Of a DNA stretch of 64,000 nucleotides, positions 42,374-51,423 are shown one piece after another. The translations under genes and the position numbers were made by a program. Positions within the stretch are counted from its first letter, which is position 1. Every line of letters begins with the position of its first letter. Source of the stretch: Granulicella pectinivorans. GTDB taxonomy: Bacteria; Acidobacteriota; Terriglobia; Terriglobales; Acidobacteriaceae. The notes below the pieces were generated by a model. The model did not search any database. It was given only the letters and a program-made list of their open reading frames with translations, and had not been told where the DNA came from. The DNA is taken from NCBI RefSeq assembly GCF_900114625.1, contig NZ_FOZL01000001.1, positions 3,782,001 through 3,846,000 of the forward strand, in the 5' to 3' direction.

Positions 42374-44176
42374 CTACCCACCCGCCTTCTCCGTCAGCTC
42401 CGCCCACCGCGCATACAGCCCATCCGCAACCTCCTGCGCCTTCTCCATCTCATGCAGGGCCGCCGTCAATGCATCCGCGTTGGTCGCCACCGAAGGCTCA
42501 TCCAGCAGGTCCCTGGCCGCATTCAGCCGCTCCTCCGCCGCCTCCACCGCAGCCTCGATCCCCGCATACTCCCGGGCCTCCAGGTAAGAAAGCTTCTTCT
42601 TCGCCGAAGACCCCTTCACATCCGGTCCCTGCGCCGAAGCCTTCTCCTCCATCAACTCTTCGCCGCCCTTACCCTGCCAGGCCTCCCACTGCGAGTAGTC
42701 TCCGAAGCGCTCGGCCTTACCCTTCCCATCCAGCCCAAGCACAATGGTCGACACGCGATCCAGCATGTAACGATCGTGCGTCACCAGCACCAGAGCCCCG
42801 GTGTACTCCAGCAGCGACTCCTCCAGAATCTCCAGCGTAGCGATGTCCAGATCGTTCGTCGGCTCATCCAGCAACAGCAGATCCGCCGGCTCCAGCATCA
42901 GCTTCGCGATCAACACACGCGCCCGCTCCCCACCGCTCAGCCTCTCCACCGGCTGGTTCAACTGCTCCGACGTAAACATGAACTTGGCCGCATAGCTGGC
43001 CACATGCACCACGCGTCCCTGGTACAACACCGAGTCCGAATCCGGAGCCAGCGCCCGCCGCAGTGTCACGCCCTCATCCAGCTCACGCAACTGCGAGAAG
43101 TAAACGACCTTCAGCGAAGCCGCCTTCTTCACCACACCCGAAGCCTGCTCCAGTTCCCCGGTCAGCAGCTTCAGAATCGTCGTCTTGCCGCTTCCATTCG
43201 GCCCAACAAGCCCGACGCGAACGCCGTTCGCAAAGAGGAAGTTCAACCCCTCCACAATGGTCCGTTCGCCCAGAACAATCGAGACATCCTCAAGCTCCAC
43301 CAGCCGCTTCGTCTGCCGCTCCGTCGCCGAGAACTCAATCCCCGCCGAAGACGTCTGCGTCCTCTGGTTCACATCCTTCAACTGCCCGATCAGGTCGTTC
43401 GCGTTATCGATACGCGCCTTGGCCTTGGTCGACCGGGCCTTGGGCCCACGACGCAGCCAGTCCACCTCGATCTTCACCCGGTTCTTCAGCGCATCCTGCA
43501 GCTTCGACTGCGCTTCCATGTAGTTCGCCTTGCCCTCAACGAACTCCGAGTACGTCCCCTTCACCCGCAGAAGACCCTCCGCATACACGCGGTTCAGCTC
43601 CACCATCTCGGTAGCGACGTTCTCCAGAAAATAACGATCGTGGCTGATAATCACCTGCGCGAACGAGGCCTGCTTCAGCATCTCTTCCAGCCACGTAATC
43701 CCCGCCAGATCCAGATGGTTCGTAGGCTCATCGAGCAGCAACACATCCGGCCCCGTCACCACGGCCTCGGCAATGGCGAGCCTCTTCCTCCACCCGCCGC
43801 TCAGCTTGGCGGCCTCAGCCTCCAGGCTCGGAAACCCGGTCCTTCCGGAGGTCTCCCTCATCCGTCCTTCGCGTTCGGCCTCGCTCACCCCGGCCCGCTC
43901 CAGCGCGGCCTCCAGCACATCCCGAATCGAGAGCCCCGGCGCAAACACCGACTCCTGCTTCACGTACCCGATGCGCGCCCGCTTGCGCATCGCCACATCG
44001 CCCTCGTCGGCGTCCTGCTCCCCCGCCAGCACCTGCAGCAGCGTCGACTTACCAGCGCCATTCGGACCAATCAGCCCAATACGATCACCATCAGAGACAA
44101 CAAAACTAATCTCACGAAACAAAGCATTCGCGCCAAAGGCCTTCGTCAAACCCTGCGCATTCAAAATAGGAGGCAT
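42374..44176 (-). CDS. uup: ABC-F ATPase, Uup-like
   Basis: 600 residues with two ABC cassettes and no membrane part. Cassette 1: GPNGAGKST, LSGGWRKRL, LLLDEPTNHLD; cassette 2: GPNGSGKTT, LSGGERARV, LLLDEPTNDLD. The C-terminal coiled coil (about 530-600: EAREYAGIEAAVEAAEERL to YARWAELTEKA) is as in Uup. ABC-F proteins act on the ribosome or, for Uup, on branched DNA intermediates. The start is the ATG at 44176; a TTG two codons upstream is less likely. Confidence 0.88.
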   Translation of the reverse strand: MPPILNAQGLTKAFGANALFREISFVVSDGDRIGLIGPNGAGKSTLLQVLAGEQDADEGDVAMRKRARIGYVKQESVFAPGLSIRDVLEAALERAGVSEAEREGRMRETSGRTGFPSLEAEAAKLSGGWRKRLAIAEAVVTGPDVLLLDEPTNHLDLAGITWLEEMLKQASFAQVIISHDRYFLENVATEMVELNRVYAEGLLRVKGTYSEFVEGKANYMEAQSKLQDALKNRVKIEVDWLRRGPKARSTKAKARIDNANDLIGQLKDVNQRTQTSSAGIEFSATERQTKRLVELEDVSIVLGERTIVEGLNFLFANGVRVGLVGPNGSGKTTILKLLTGELEQASGVVKKAASLKVVYFSQLRELDEGVTLRRALAPDSDSVLYQGRVVHVASYAAKFMFTSEQLNQPVERLSGGERARVLIAKLMLEPADLLLLDEPTNDLDIATLEILEESLLEYTGALVLVTHDRYMLDRVSTIVLGLDGKGKAERFGDYSQWEAWQGKGGEELMEEKASAQGPDVKGSSAKKKLSYLEAREYAGIEAAVEAAEERLNAARDLLDEPSVATNADALTAALHEMEKAQEVADGLYARWAELTEKAGG

Positions 44177-44300
44177 ACGCAAGTTTACCGCGTCGGCGCC
44201 AGGATCCCATTCCTGACCAACGGGAGGGCCTCGCGAAGCAGTGATCAGTCACGAAGTGGCCACCTCCCGCGCAGAGCGCTCGCCCGGCAGGACACAGCCT

Positions 44301-44609
44301 CTAGTCCAGATCGAACTCCCGAAAAGGCCTCTCCGTCACCGGACTTTCCTTAGCCTTCTTCACCGCCTCGGCGAACTTCTTCGCCATCACATCGTCCTTG
44401 TTCTTCTGCGCGTCCAAACTCTGTTTGAACAACGAATCCCGACGGGCATCCGCCTCGCGCAACGCCGCCGCGGCCGCCCCAAAGTCCTCGAACGTCTTCT
44501 TCCGCGGAGCCGCCGTATGCCCAATCACACTCCGCGTCACCGGATCGATCGTCAACATCGCACCACAGTCCGGACAGCTCACCTCAAACGCCTCATCGCT
44601 CAAACCCAT
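44301..44609 (-). CDS. Small protein with a CxxC motif and charged helical tail
   Basis: 102 residues. The N-terminus has SCPDCGAMLTIDPVT with one Cys-x2-Cys pair (about 12-15), a half zinc ribbon. The rest is charged and helical (READARRDSLFKQSLDAQKNKDDVMAKKFAEAVKKAKE), suggesting a coiled coil. Not recognised as a known family. A dimer could form a full metal site. It stands alone between uup and the GH6 gene. Confidence 0.6.
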   Translation of the reverse strand: MGLSDEAFEVSCPDCGAMLTIDPVTRSVIGHTAAPRKKTFEDFGAAAAALREADARRDSLFKQSLDAQKNKDDVMAKKFAEAVKKAKESPVTERPFREFDLD

Positions 44610-44669
44610 CGCGCACCACCCTCTGCTTATGATCCTAGTCCGCTATTCTAAAACCAGAGCGAGCCAAGC

Positions 44670-45503
44670 ATGAATAACCCCTTCGACCCCGCCACCCTCT
44701 TCGTCGATCCCGACTCCTCCGCCACCCGCTACAACGCAAGCCACCCAGGCACACCGGAGATCGCCTTCCTCGCCGCCCAACCCCAGGCCATCTGGCTCAC
44801 GGATACAGCGAGCACCCCCGCCAGACTCCGGAACGCCCTCACCCAACTCCCCGGCACCGAAACCGCCGTCTTCGTCGTCTACAACATCCCCGGTCGCGAC
44901 AACAACGGTGCCTCCGCCGGCGGAGCCGCCACCCTCGAAGAGTACGAACAGTTCATCGACACCATCGAGAGCCTCACCGCGCCCTTCGCCCCCGTCTTCA
45001 TCCTCGAGCCCGATGCCCTGCCCTTCATCCCCCAGCTCGAGGACGACGCCGCCCAGCTTCGCGGCGCATGCCTCGCCTACGCCATCGACCAGCTCTCCGA
45101 AGCCGGCACAGTCTACCTCGACGCCGGCCACGCCGCATGGCTCTCCGCAGCAGAGACCGCCAGCCTCTACAAGGCACTGGGAACCAAAGCCAACCGGGGC
45201 TTCTCCCTCAACGTCTCCAACTTCCGCACAGACGCTGAGTGTCAGGCCTACGCGCTGCAGCTCTTCAAAGCCACCGGCAAGCCCTCCGTCATCGACACCT
45301 CACGCAACGGAAACGGCCCTCCACAGAATGTGCAGGAAACCCAGAACCCAACCGGTCGCAAGATCGGCCAGCTCCCCCTGTCAATGGCCGCGTCCCAATC
45401 CGTCGACGCCAACCTATGGATCAAGTGCCCCGGCGAGTCCGACGGTCCGGCGGACGCCGGAGCATTCGTCCCCAGCCTCGCCATAGAGCTCGTGCGCGGC
45501 TAA
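44670..45503 (+). CDS. Glycoside hydrolase family 6-like protein without a signal peptide
   Basis: 277 residues resembling GH6 cellulases and cellobiohydrolases. Matching blocks: VVYNIPGRDNNG (Asp77, the position of the acid/water-activating Asp), FILEPDALPF (Asp115, catalytic acid), YLDAGHAAWL (149-157), VIDTSRNGNGP (207-217) and LWIKCPGESDGP (249-260). Conserved tunnel residues are therefore present, so activity on beta-1,4-glucan is likely. No signal peptide or carbohydrate-binding module is seen, and it is shorter than most members. The upstream TATTCT (44644-44649) may be its -10. Convergent with bshC. Confidence 0.82.
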   Translation: MNNPFDPATLFVDPDSSATRYNASHPGTPEIAFLAAQPQAIWLTDTASTPARLRNALTQLPGTETAVFVVYNIPGRDNNGASAGGAATLEEYEQFIDTIESLTAPFAPVFILEPDALPFIPQLEDDAAQLRGACLAYAIDQLSEAGTVYLDAGHAAWLSAAETASLYKALGTKANRGFSLNVSNFRTDAECQAYALQLFKATGKPSVIDTSRNGNGPPQNVQETQNPTGRKIGQLPLSMAASQSVDANLWIKCPGESDGPADAGAFVPSLAIELVRG

Positions 45504-45512
45504 CACGCCAAA

Positions 45513-47114
45513 CTAGAGCCGGACCACCACATGTCCGCCGCACCAGTCCGAGGCCTCTGCGACCAGCCTGTCCACCAGCCCATCCCCGTAGCGCGCCACA
45601 AACCACGCACCCGCCACGATCCTCTCCTGCGTCTGCCCATCCGGGTAAAGATGCAGAATCAAGGCGTCCGCATGCTTCTTCAAGCTGCCCTCTTTCTGCA
45701 ACTCGAAATGCGCAGCCATGCGCCGTAACCTGTTCATTTGATAGCGCATCTTCGATCCCGACACCCTAGCCGACCGGCCCAGACTCTCGTCCATCGCACC
45801 CAGGTAATCCTCGAGAATCGTCAATTCCTTATCCATCGCGTTCCCGACCGCCGCCAGCTTCCGCTTCGCCTCAATCGGCATCGCCCGGGCTCCAAGCCTC
45901 TGCGCGAGCTCCTCTGCAGTTCCAAAAACACCCGGCAGACGCAACTCATGCTGATCCAACACGTTACCGATCGCCGACTCCACCAGCGTAGCCGAGAAAC
46001 GCGCCAAAACCGGTGTCGCCGCACCCAACACAGCCCTGTAAACGACCTCGCTCTGCGCGAAATAAGCAATCTCGGCGGGCCCGCCAATATAGGCCGCGGT
46101 AGGCAACAAACAGTCCTGAAACACCGGCCTCAGGAGTGCATTCGGACTTAACCTTTCCGGTGCATCTTCAAGAATAGAAAGCAGATCTGCATTCGCGTAG
46201 GTCTTGCCCGCAGCCTTCCAAATGTCACCCGTCCGGCGCAGTGCAGCCCGTCCCCCCGTCTCGTCGTCCACCAGAAACAGCAGCGAATGACCCGGAGCTA
46301 CCAGAACCTGCGCGTGATACCCAGCAGCCTCCAGCTCCTTCGTCCGCGTCAGCAACCCCGTTTCGAGCTCTGCTGCGTGCTCAATCGCGTACCGGAGAGC
46401 CACCGCACCCATCGCGTGGAACTCCCGCCCGGATGCATCGAGCACCACCAAACCCTGCTTTTCGAATAGCTTGCCCATCCAGCGTGCAAAGGCCCCCCCA
46501 AGCGTCGCCGTGTATCCCTCACGCGAGACATAACACTCGCGCAGCATATCGCACACCGGACCCCACTCCAGCATCTCGCTCGCCTGCTCCAGCAGAGCCT
46601 CCACCTCGGGCCCCAGCACCACCCCACCCACTTCGACCGGAGCCGTCGTCTTCAACCCAGCCCGGAGGGTCACCATCTCATGCTTGGTGAGCAGGGAAAC
46701 CTGGTCAACCTCATCTAAATCATGGTCTTCCGTGGCCATCCAAAAGATTGGAACATGCTCGACGCCCGTCTGATCGGAAGCCTGCTTCGCCCGTGCCACC
46801 GCCGTAGCCGCCTTCAGAATGGTCAGCAGGGGACCACCGAACATCCCTACTTGCTGCCCGGTGACCACAGCTCGCGCACCATGGCGCAGCTTCTCGATGT
46901 TCGCGAGCGTTGCCTCCCCCGCGCCAAACTCCACCGACTGAGCCTTCAGGGCATCGGCTAGACGCTCCGGATGTTCCACGGAGGCAGCACGGTAACCCGT
47001 TCCATACCAACCACGTACAGCCGCTTCCTCAGGTGCCTGGGGCATCGAAAGAAAGTCGGCAAAGAGCCGCGACGTATGCGGCAGCGCGGTCATCGGGAAA
47101 CATTCACTGCTCAT
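45513..47114 (-). CDS. bshC: Putative cysteine ligase BshC (bacillithiol synthesis)
   Basis: 533 residues. Characteristic blocks: AVVTGQQVGMFGGPLLTILKA near 80-100, and VPIFWMATEDHDLDEVDQV near 118-136. YIGGPAEIAYFAQSEVVY comes near 345, and a C-terminal coiled coil follows. BshC adds cysteine to glucosaminyl-malate in the last step of bacillithiol synthesis. GAGGAA lies before the ATG. BshA and BshB are not in the window. It is known in Firmicutes, Bacteroidetes and Acidobacteria, consistent with the host inferred. Confidence 0.92.
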   Translation of the reverse strand: MSSECFPMTALPHTSRLFADFLSMPQAPEEAAVRGWYGTGYRAASVEHPERLADALKAQSVEFGAGEATLANIEKLRHGARAVVTGQQVGMFGGPLLTILKAATAVARAKQASDQTGVEHVPIFWMATEDHDLDEVDQVSLLTKHEMVTLRAGLKTTAPVEVGGVVLGPEVEALLEQASEMLEWGPVCDMLRECYVSREGYTATLGGAFARWMGKLFEKQGLVVLDASGREFHAMGAVALRYAIEHAAELETGLLTRTKELEAAGYHAQVLVAPGHSLLFLVDDETGGRAALRRTGDIWKAAGKTYANADLLSILEDAPERLSPNALLRPVFQDCLLPTAAYIGGPAEIAYFAQSEVVYRAVLGAATPVLARFSATLVESAIGNVLDQHELRLPGVFGTAEELAQRLGARAMPIEAKRKLAAVGNAMDKELTILEDYLGAMDESLGRSARVSGSKMRYQMNRLRRMAAHFELQKEGSLKKHADALILHLYPDGQTQERIVAGAWFVARYGDGLVDRLVAEASDWCGGHVVVRL

Positions 47115-47240
47115 GCAAATTCCTCACGCGGCGGGAGAGAGCAAACACACCTCTCCCATCAATACTACGAAGATCGTCAAACCGTTAGTCTGTTGGATGC
47201 CCAACCCACACTGCCCGATGCAGGATGATAACGTAAGCCC

Positions 47241-47894
47241 ATGGCAATCAAGAAAAAGTCCCCAGCCAAAGCCTCCGTGACCAGCGTCTCCACCGTCCCC
47301 GTCAAGACCGCAGCCGACTCGAAGAAGCCGGCGAAGCGCGCGAAGAAAGGCACCGTCCTCTCCTCGAAGCTCTCGTTTAAAGGCCGTATCTTCAACGTTT
47401 ATACGGAGAAGGTGCAGGAGCCGAACGGAACGGTTAATGTACGGCAGCTGATTCGGCATAACGGCTCGATCGTCATTCTGGCCGTCGACGCCAGCACCAA
47501 TACCAAGGATCCGGACGTCATCCTGATTCGCCAATACCGCCACGCTGCCGGACAGTTCCTCCTAGAGCTGCCGGCCGGGCGCATCGAAGTCGGGGAAAAG
47601 CCCCTCGCCGCCGCCAAGCGCGAGATGATTGAAGAGACCGGATTCCGAGCCAAGAAGTGGACGTTGTTGACCAAGTACTACGCGAGCCCCGGTTTCCTCG
47701 GAGAATGGATGCAGATCTATCTTGCTGAAAATATTACTCCTGGTCAGGCACAGCCCGAAGGAGATGAAGACATCGAGATCGTTCGACTGCCCCTCTCCGC
47801 CGCGATGGCACTGGTTGCCACCAACCAGATTCACGACGGGAAGACACTGATTGGCCTCTCTCTCTTCGCGGCAGCTCACGCCAAAGGCCGTTAG
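47241..47894 (+). CDS. Nudix hydrolase, ADP-ribose-pyrophosphatase-like, with lysine-rich N-terminus
   Basis: 217 residues. The Nudix box GRIEVGEKPLAAAKREMIEETG fits G-x5-E-x7-R-E-U-x-E-E-x-G; the preceding LLELPAGRIE and following YYASPGFLGEWM (with the proline typical of ADP-ribose pyrophosphatases, about 16 residues after the box) support the subtype. The first 40 residues (MAIKKKSPAKAS...KKPAKRAKKG) are lysine/alanine-rich and additional to the family. Followed by a clear terminator. Confidence 0.9.
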   Translation: MAIKKKSPAKASVTSVSTVPVKTAADSKKPAKRAKKGTVLSSKLSFKGRIFNVYTEKVQEPNGTVNVRQLIRHNGSIVILAVDASTNTKDPDVILIRQYRHAAGQFLLELPAGRIEVGEKPLAAAKREMIEETGFRAKKWTLLTKYYASPGFLGEWMQIYLAENITPGQAQPEGDEDIEIVRLPLSAAMALVATNQIHDGKTLIGLSLFAAAHAKGR

Positions 47895-47920
47895 AAGCGA
47901 CGTCCAAATAAATGTTGATG

Positions 47921-47957
47921 AAGCGCCCTCGCATGAAGCCAGCGGGGGCGCTTTTTT
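47921..47957 (+). terminator. Rho-independent terminator after the Nudix gene
   Basis: AAGCGCCCTCGC (47921-47932), loop ATGAAGCCA, GCGGGGGCGCTT (47942-47953) with one G-T pair, then TTTT. Confidence 0.88.
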
Positions 47958-48146
47958 GTCCAGATGAAAACTGTTTCCAACGAGTGAAGCCAGCAGGCCT
48001 CTTATGTCATCTAGCGTACAGAGATGCTCCGCACATCCTCCTACCGTGGAAAGTCGAAGGCGACCCTGCGAGCCGGAGCCGCATCGTAACAATCAGTCCG
48101 GCTGCGTAAGGCGCTCGGTAGAAATGGGCCCAGGAGAAGAAAGAAC

Positions 48147-48365
48147 ATGTCCCAGTATTCAGGTGAAGTGAAGTGGTTCAACAACGCAAAAGGCTATGGG
48201 TTCCTCGGTCGTGACGGAGGCCCCGATGTCTTCGTTCATTACAGCTCCATCCAGCTCGACGGCTATAAGACCCTCAAAGAGGGCGACAAGGTCGGCTTTG
48301 ACATCATTCAGGGCAGCAAGGGCCCACAGGCAGACCAGGTAGTCCGTCTGCAGGAACCAGCCTGA
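48147..48365 (+). CDS. Cold-shock-domain protein
   Basis: 72 residues, a single cold-shock domain that binds single-stranded RNA/DNA and unfolds RNA. The RNP1-like motif is KGYGFLGR and RNP2 is VFVHYSSI; the first segment SGEVKWFNNAKGYGF is typical. AGGAGAAG lies upstream of the ATG. An upstream untranslated stretch of about 190 bases after the Nudix terminator may form a leader that is cold-responsive; I cannot show a structure. Confidence 0.93.
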   Translation: MSQYSGEVKWFNNAKGYGFLGRDGGPDVFVHYSSIQLDGYKTLKEGDKVGFDIIQGSKGPQADQVVRLQEPA

Positions 48366-48396
48366 CCCACTCTTCTCTCCGTTCCGTTGCATACTG

Positions 48397-48423
48397 TTGA
48401 GGGGCCGATGATCGGTCCCTCAA
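48397..48423. promoter_or_regulatory. 27-base near-perfect palindrome between csp and polX
   Basis: TTGAGGGGCCGAT (48397-48409), G, ATCGGTCCCTCAA (48411-48423), with one G-T. It ends 7 bases before the polX ATG. No T-tract, so an operator is as likely as a terminator. Confidence 0.55.
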
Positions 48424-48430
48424 AGTGCTT

Positions 48431-50305
48431 ATGGACAATATCTCTCTCGCCCGTCTTCTCGATGAAACCGCATCCCTCCTCGAAATCGACGGAGCCGACC
48501 CCTTCCGCATCCGGTCCTACCGGCGAGCGGCGGAAGCAGTCGAACAGCAAACCACACAATTAGCGCCACTTGCGGCTCCTGACGCCGATCCAAAGCTCTT
48601 GCTGGCGATTCCCGGCATCGGTAAGGGCATGGCCGCGAATCTTCGCGATCTGGTCGCGACAGGGTCAATGCCTCTGCGCGAAGAGCTGCTGAACAAATAC
48701 AAACCCACGATGCTCGACCTCCTTCGTCTGCCGGGAATGGGGCCAAAGTCCGTGGCGCTGATCTGGTCGGCACTGCAGGTGGGCGATATCGATGCCCTGG
48801 AGACGGCAGCCAAGGCCGGTCACCTGAATACCCTCCCCCGCATGGGCGAGAAGTTTACCGCCAAGTTATTGAAAGGAATCGAGGACTATCGCAAGAACTC
48901 CTCGCGGTTCCGGATCGACCACGCGCATGAGTTTGCGCAGCGCATCTCCGCGCTCATCCTGGAGTTTCCGGGGATCGACCAGGTGACGCCTGCCGGATCG
49001 CTGCGCCGCGGCCGCGAGACGGTCGGCGACCTCGATCTGCTGGCCACCGGGCCCGCCTGCGAGGCGAACGTCGTCGCGGCGGCCGTCGAGCATGTCGCCA
49101 CGCTGCCCCTGATCGACAAGCTGATGGCGCGCGGGCAAAACAAGGTGACGTTTACCCTGCGGAACAACCTGCAGGTGGACGTCCGGCTTCTTCCTCGCGC
49201 CAGCTATGGTGCTGCGCTGCAATACTTTAGCGGATCGAAGATGCACAATGTGGCGCTGCGGCAGAGGGCGATTAAGCGTGGGCTGACGCTGAGCGAGTAC
49301 GCCCTGCTGCGTCTCGAAGACAACGTGATCGTCGCGGCGGTGAGCGAGGCGGAGATCTACAACGCGCTCGACCTCGACTTCATTCCGCCCGAGTTGCGGG
49401 AGAACGCAGGGGAGATCGAAGCCGCCGCGAATCATACCCTTCCCGAGCTGATTACCCTGGCGGACATTCGCGGCGATGTGCATATGCATACGTCCGAGAC
49501 GGATGGGACGGCGACGATCCGCGAGATGGCCGAGGCGGCTATCCGGCGTGGATTGAAGTACATCGCCATCACCGACCACTCCAAGAACCTGGCCATGACG
49601 AACGGCATGGACGATGCCCGGGCGCTGGCACATGCGAAACGGGTTCGTGAGGTTTCCGAGCAGTTGGCCGAGGAGTTTGCCGCGGGCAAGGGCCCGCAGT
49701 GGGCGGCATACGAGGCTTCGCTCGCCGCTAAGTCGTTGAGGGCAGACATTATTCCGCAGTATGCGAGCCTCGCGTCTGCGAAGCCGACGGCACCGTTCCG
49801 GATCTTCACGGGGATCGAGGTGGACATTCTGGCGGAGGGTCAGTTGGACCTGGAGGACGAGACTCTGGAACAATTGGACATCGTCGTGGCGAGTGTCCAC
49901 TCGCGCTTCGACCAGCCGATCGCGCAGATGACGGAGCGGATTCTGCGGGCGATCGAGAACCCTTACACGCGGATTCTGGGCCATCCGACGGGACGCAAAG
50001 TGTTGAAGCGGGATCCGTATGCTGTTGATCTGGAGGAGGTTTTCCGACGCGCTTCGGCGTTGGGTGTGGCGGTGGAGCACAATGCGCATCCGGCCCGGGC
50101 AGACTTGAAGGACACCCATCTGAAGCTGGCCAAGGAACTGGGCTGCGCGATCAGCGTCAACACGGATGCGCATGCGACCGAGGAGCTGGACAATATGCCG
50201 TTCGGAATCACACAGTTGCGGCGCGCCTGGCTGACGAAGGCCGATGTGCTGAATACCGCTGAAACTCCGGAAGCGTTCCTGGCGTCGCTGCGAAAACGGC
50301 CTTAG
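48431..50305 (+). CDS. polX: DNA polymerase X family with PHP domain
   Basis: 624 residues. N-terminal helix-hairpin-helix region (LLAIPGIGKGMAANLRDLV, LLRLPGMGPKSVALIWSAL), polymerase-beta catalytic domain with GSLRRGRETVGDLDLL (metal-binding Asp pair), and C-terminal PHP domain with DVHMHTSETDGT, AITDHSKNL and GHPTGRKVL. PolX acts in gap filling, with the PHP part as a 3'-5' exonuclease or AP endonuclease. ATG at 48431 is preferred over a GTG two codons upstream. Followed by a perfect bidirectional terminator. Confidence 0.92.
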   Translation: MDNISLARLLDETASLLEIDGADPFRIRSYRRAAEAVEQQTTQLAPLAAPDADPKLLLAIPGIGKGMAANLRDLVATGSMPLREELLNKYKPTMLDLLRLPGMGPKSVALIWSALQVGDIDALETAAKAGHLNTLPRMGEKFTAKLLKGIEDYRKNSSRFRIDHAHEFAQRISALILEFPGIDQVTPAGSLRRGRETVGDLDLLATGPACEANVVAAAVEHVATLPLIDKLMARGQNKVTFTLRNNLQVDVRLLPRASYGAALQYFSGSKMHNVALRQRAIKRGLTLSEYALLRLEDNVIVAAVSEAEIYNALDLDFIPPELRENAGEIEAAANHTLPELITLADIRGDVHMHTSETDGTATIREMAEAAIRRGLKYIAITDHSKNLAMTNGMDDARALAHAKRVREVSEQLAEEFAAGKGPQWAAYEASLAAKSLRADIIPQYASLASAKPTAPFRIFTGIEVDILAEGQLDLEDETLEQLDIVVASVHSRFDQPIAQMTERILRAIENPYTRILGHPTGRKVLKRDPYAVDLEEVFRRASALGVAVEHNAHPARADLKDTHLKLAKELGCAISVNTDAHATEELDNMPFGITQLRRAWLTKADVLNTAETPEAFLASLRKRP

Positions 50306-50324
50306 AGGTCCGACCGCCGCCGAT

Positions 50325-50365
50325 CCAAAAACAGACCACTTTCGCGGAAAGTGGTCTGTTTTTGG
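50325..50365. terminator. Bidirectional terminator between polX and the flagellar block
   Basis: CCAAAAACAGACCACTTTC (50325-50343), loop GCG, GAAAGTGGTCTGTTTTTGG (50347-50365): a perfect 19-bp stem with A and T tracts on the two sides. Confidence 0.9.
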
Positions 50366-50394
50366 CATTTGTGGGGTTTTTCAGGCATTTGTGG
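50364..50394. repeat. Direct repeat GGCATTTGTGG
   Basis: GGCATTTGTGG at 50364-50374 and at 50384-50394, in a T/G-rich intergenic stretch (50366-50511) that otherwise shows nothing. Confidence 0.6.
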
Positions 50395-50511
50395 TGGATT
50401 TCGGGTTTTCTTGCCTGTTTCTTCGGGTTTCCCTGGGGTTTACCTGCAGTTTTCGGGACGGTAAAACGTGGTGAAATGTATGGATAATGTGGCCACGATG
50501 CGGTAAAAGCG

Positions 50512-51423
50512 CTATGCGCGCACACCGATCTGGAAGAGGGCGTCGTGGACATCCTCGGTGGAGCCGGGGATGGTTCCGTGGGTGGAGATGGCCCCGGTCT
50601 CGAGCCACATTCTGAACCAGTAAAAGTGGTGCACGCGGACGAGACGGGCGGCGATGGGCTGACGGTCTTCGAGCTGCTCGCGCATCCTGAGGGTCATCTC
50701 TTCGGAGTCGCGGACAGCAATAGTCTCGGTGGGGACGAAGTCGCTGGCGAGGAGGCGGCGGCGGGCTTCGTCGTAGTCCTGGTCGTTGATGAGGCCGCTC
50801 TCTACTTTGAGGTCGCTCATGCGCTCGAGTGCGAAGGCGGCGGAGGCGTCGAGGTTCTCCTTGAAGCCGAGATAGAGGATGCGGGAGCCGGCGATGCGGA
50901 GGGGCAGCAGGCCGAACTGCTCGATGAAGACGCGGGGGAGGGTGAGGGCGGCGGCGCGGGGGGTGATGCCCTCGGTGGTCATGACGGGGCAGTTCCACTG
51001 GACGCTGAGGCCCTGGGTGATGCGCTCGGGCGGGAGGCCGCACTCGCCGATGAGCAGGTCGCCGATGCGTCCGGTGCCGCGGGACTTTTGCTGGTCGAGG
51101 GCATAGCGGAGCTGGGGGTGGGTGATCCAGCCCTGGGCGAGCATGACGAGGCCGAGGGGGATGCGATGACGATGGGGGGCATCGAAGCCGGCGCCGATGC
51201 CGTCGGTGACTTCACGCTTGACGGAGGCGCGCACGATGGCTTCGAGGCATTTGGAGCCGCAGCCCCACTGGCCCTCGAAGATGGGGCGGCGGCGGCTCTT
51301 CCAGGGCTTGGCCCAGGCGGAGGAGCAGTCGGGGTTGGCGCAGGTACGCTTGTGGGGGTCGGCGGCGATGGTGCGGCCGGAGCCGGGGATGTACTGGTCC
51401 GTTCCTGGGATTAGGGTTGGCAT
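50512..51423 (-). CDS. MshEN/GspE-N-type protein with zinc-ribbon-like start, last gene of the flagellar block
   Basis: 303 residues. Cysteines Cys28, Cys33, Cys55 and Cys59 form a probable metal site. Residues 89-112 (PLGLVMLAQGWITHPQLRYALDQQ region) and 119-142 (RIGDLLIGECGLPPERITQ region) fit two tandem 24-residue motifs, RLGxxLVxxGLI-x4-L-x3-L-x2-Q, with a six-residue spacer. This is the signature of MshEN domains that bind c-di-GMP. The following LPRVFIEQFGLLPLRIAGSRI (163-183) matches the second half of the GspE N-terminal domain. No ATPase domain follows. It overlaps fliN by 13 bases (51411-51423), so it is co-expressed with it. The ATG is the family-consistent start. Confidence 0.7.
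   Translation of the reverse strand: MPTLIPGTDQYIPGSGRTIAADPHKRTCANPDCSSAWAKPWKSRRRPIFEGQWGCGSKCLEAIVRASVKREVTDGIGAGFDAPHRHRIPLGLVMLAQGWITHPQLRYALDQQKSRGTGRIGDLLIGECGLPPERITQGLSVQWNCPVMTTEGITPRAAALTLPRVFIEQFGLLPLRIAGSRILYLGFKENLDASAAFALERMSDLKVESGLINDQDYDEARRRLLASDFVPTETIAVRDSEEMTLRMREQLEDRQPIAARLVRVHHFYWFRMWLETGAISTHGTIPGSTEDVHDALFQIGVRA

Noticed and set aside
40639..42840. 733-codon plus-strand frame inside the permease gene
   Set aside because: Arginine/proline/histidine-rich translation in an offset frame of a real gene, a typical GC-driven artefact.
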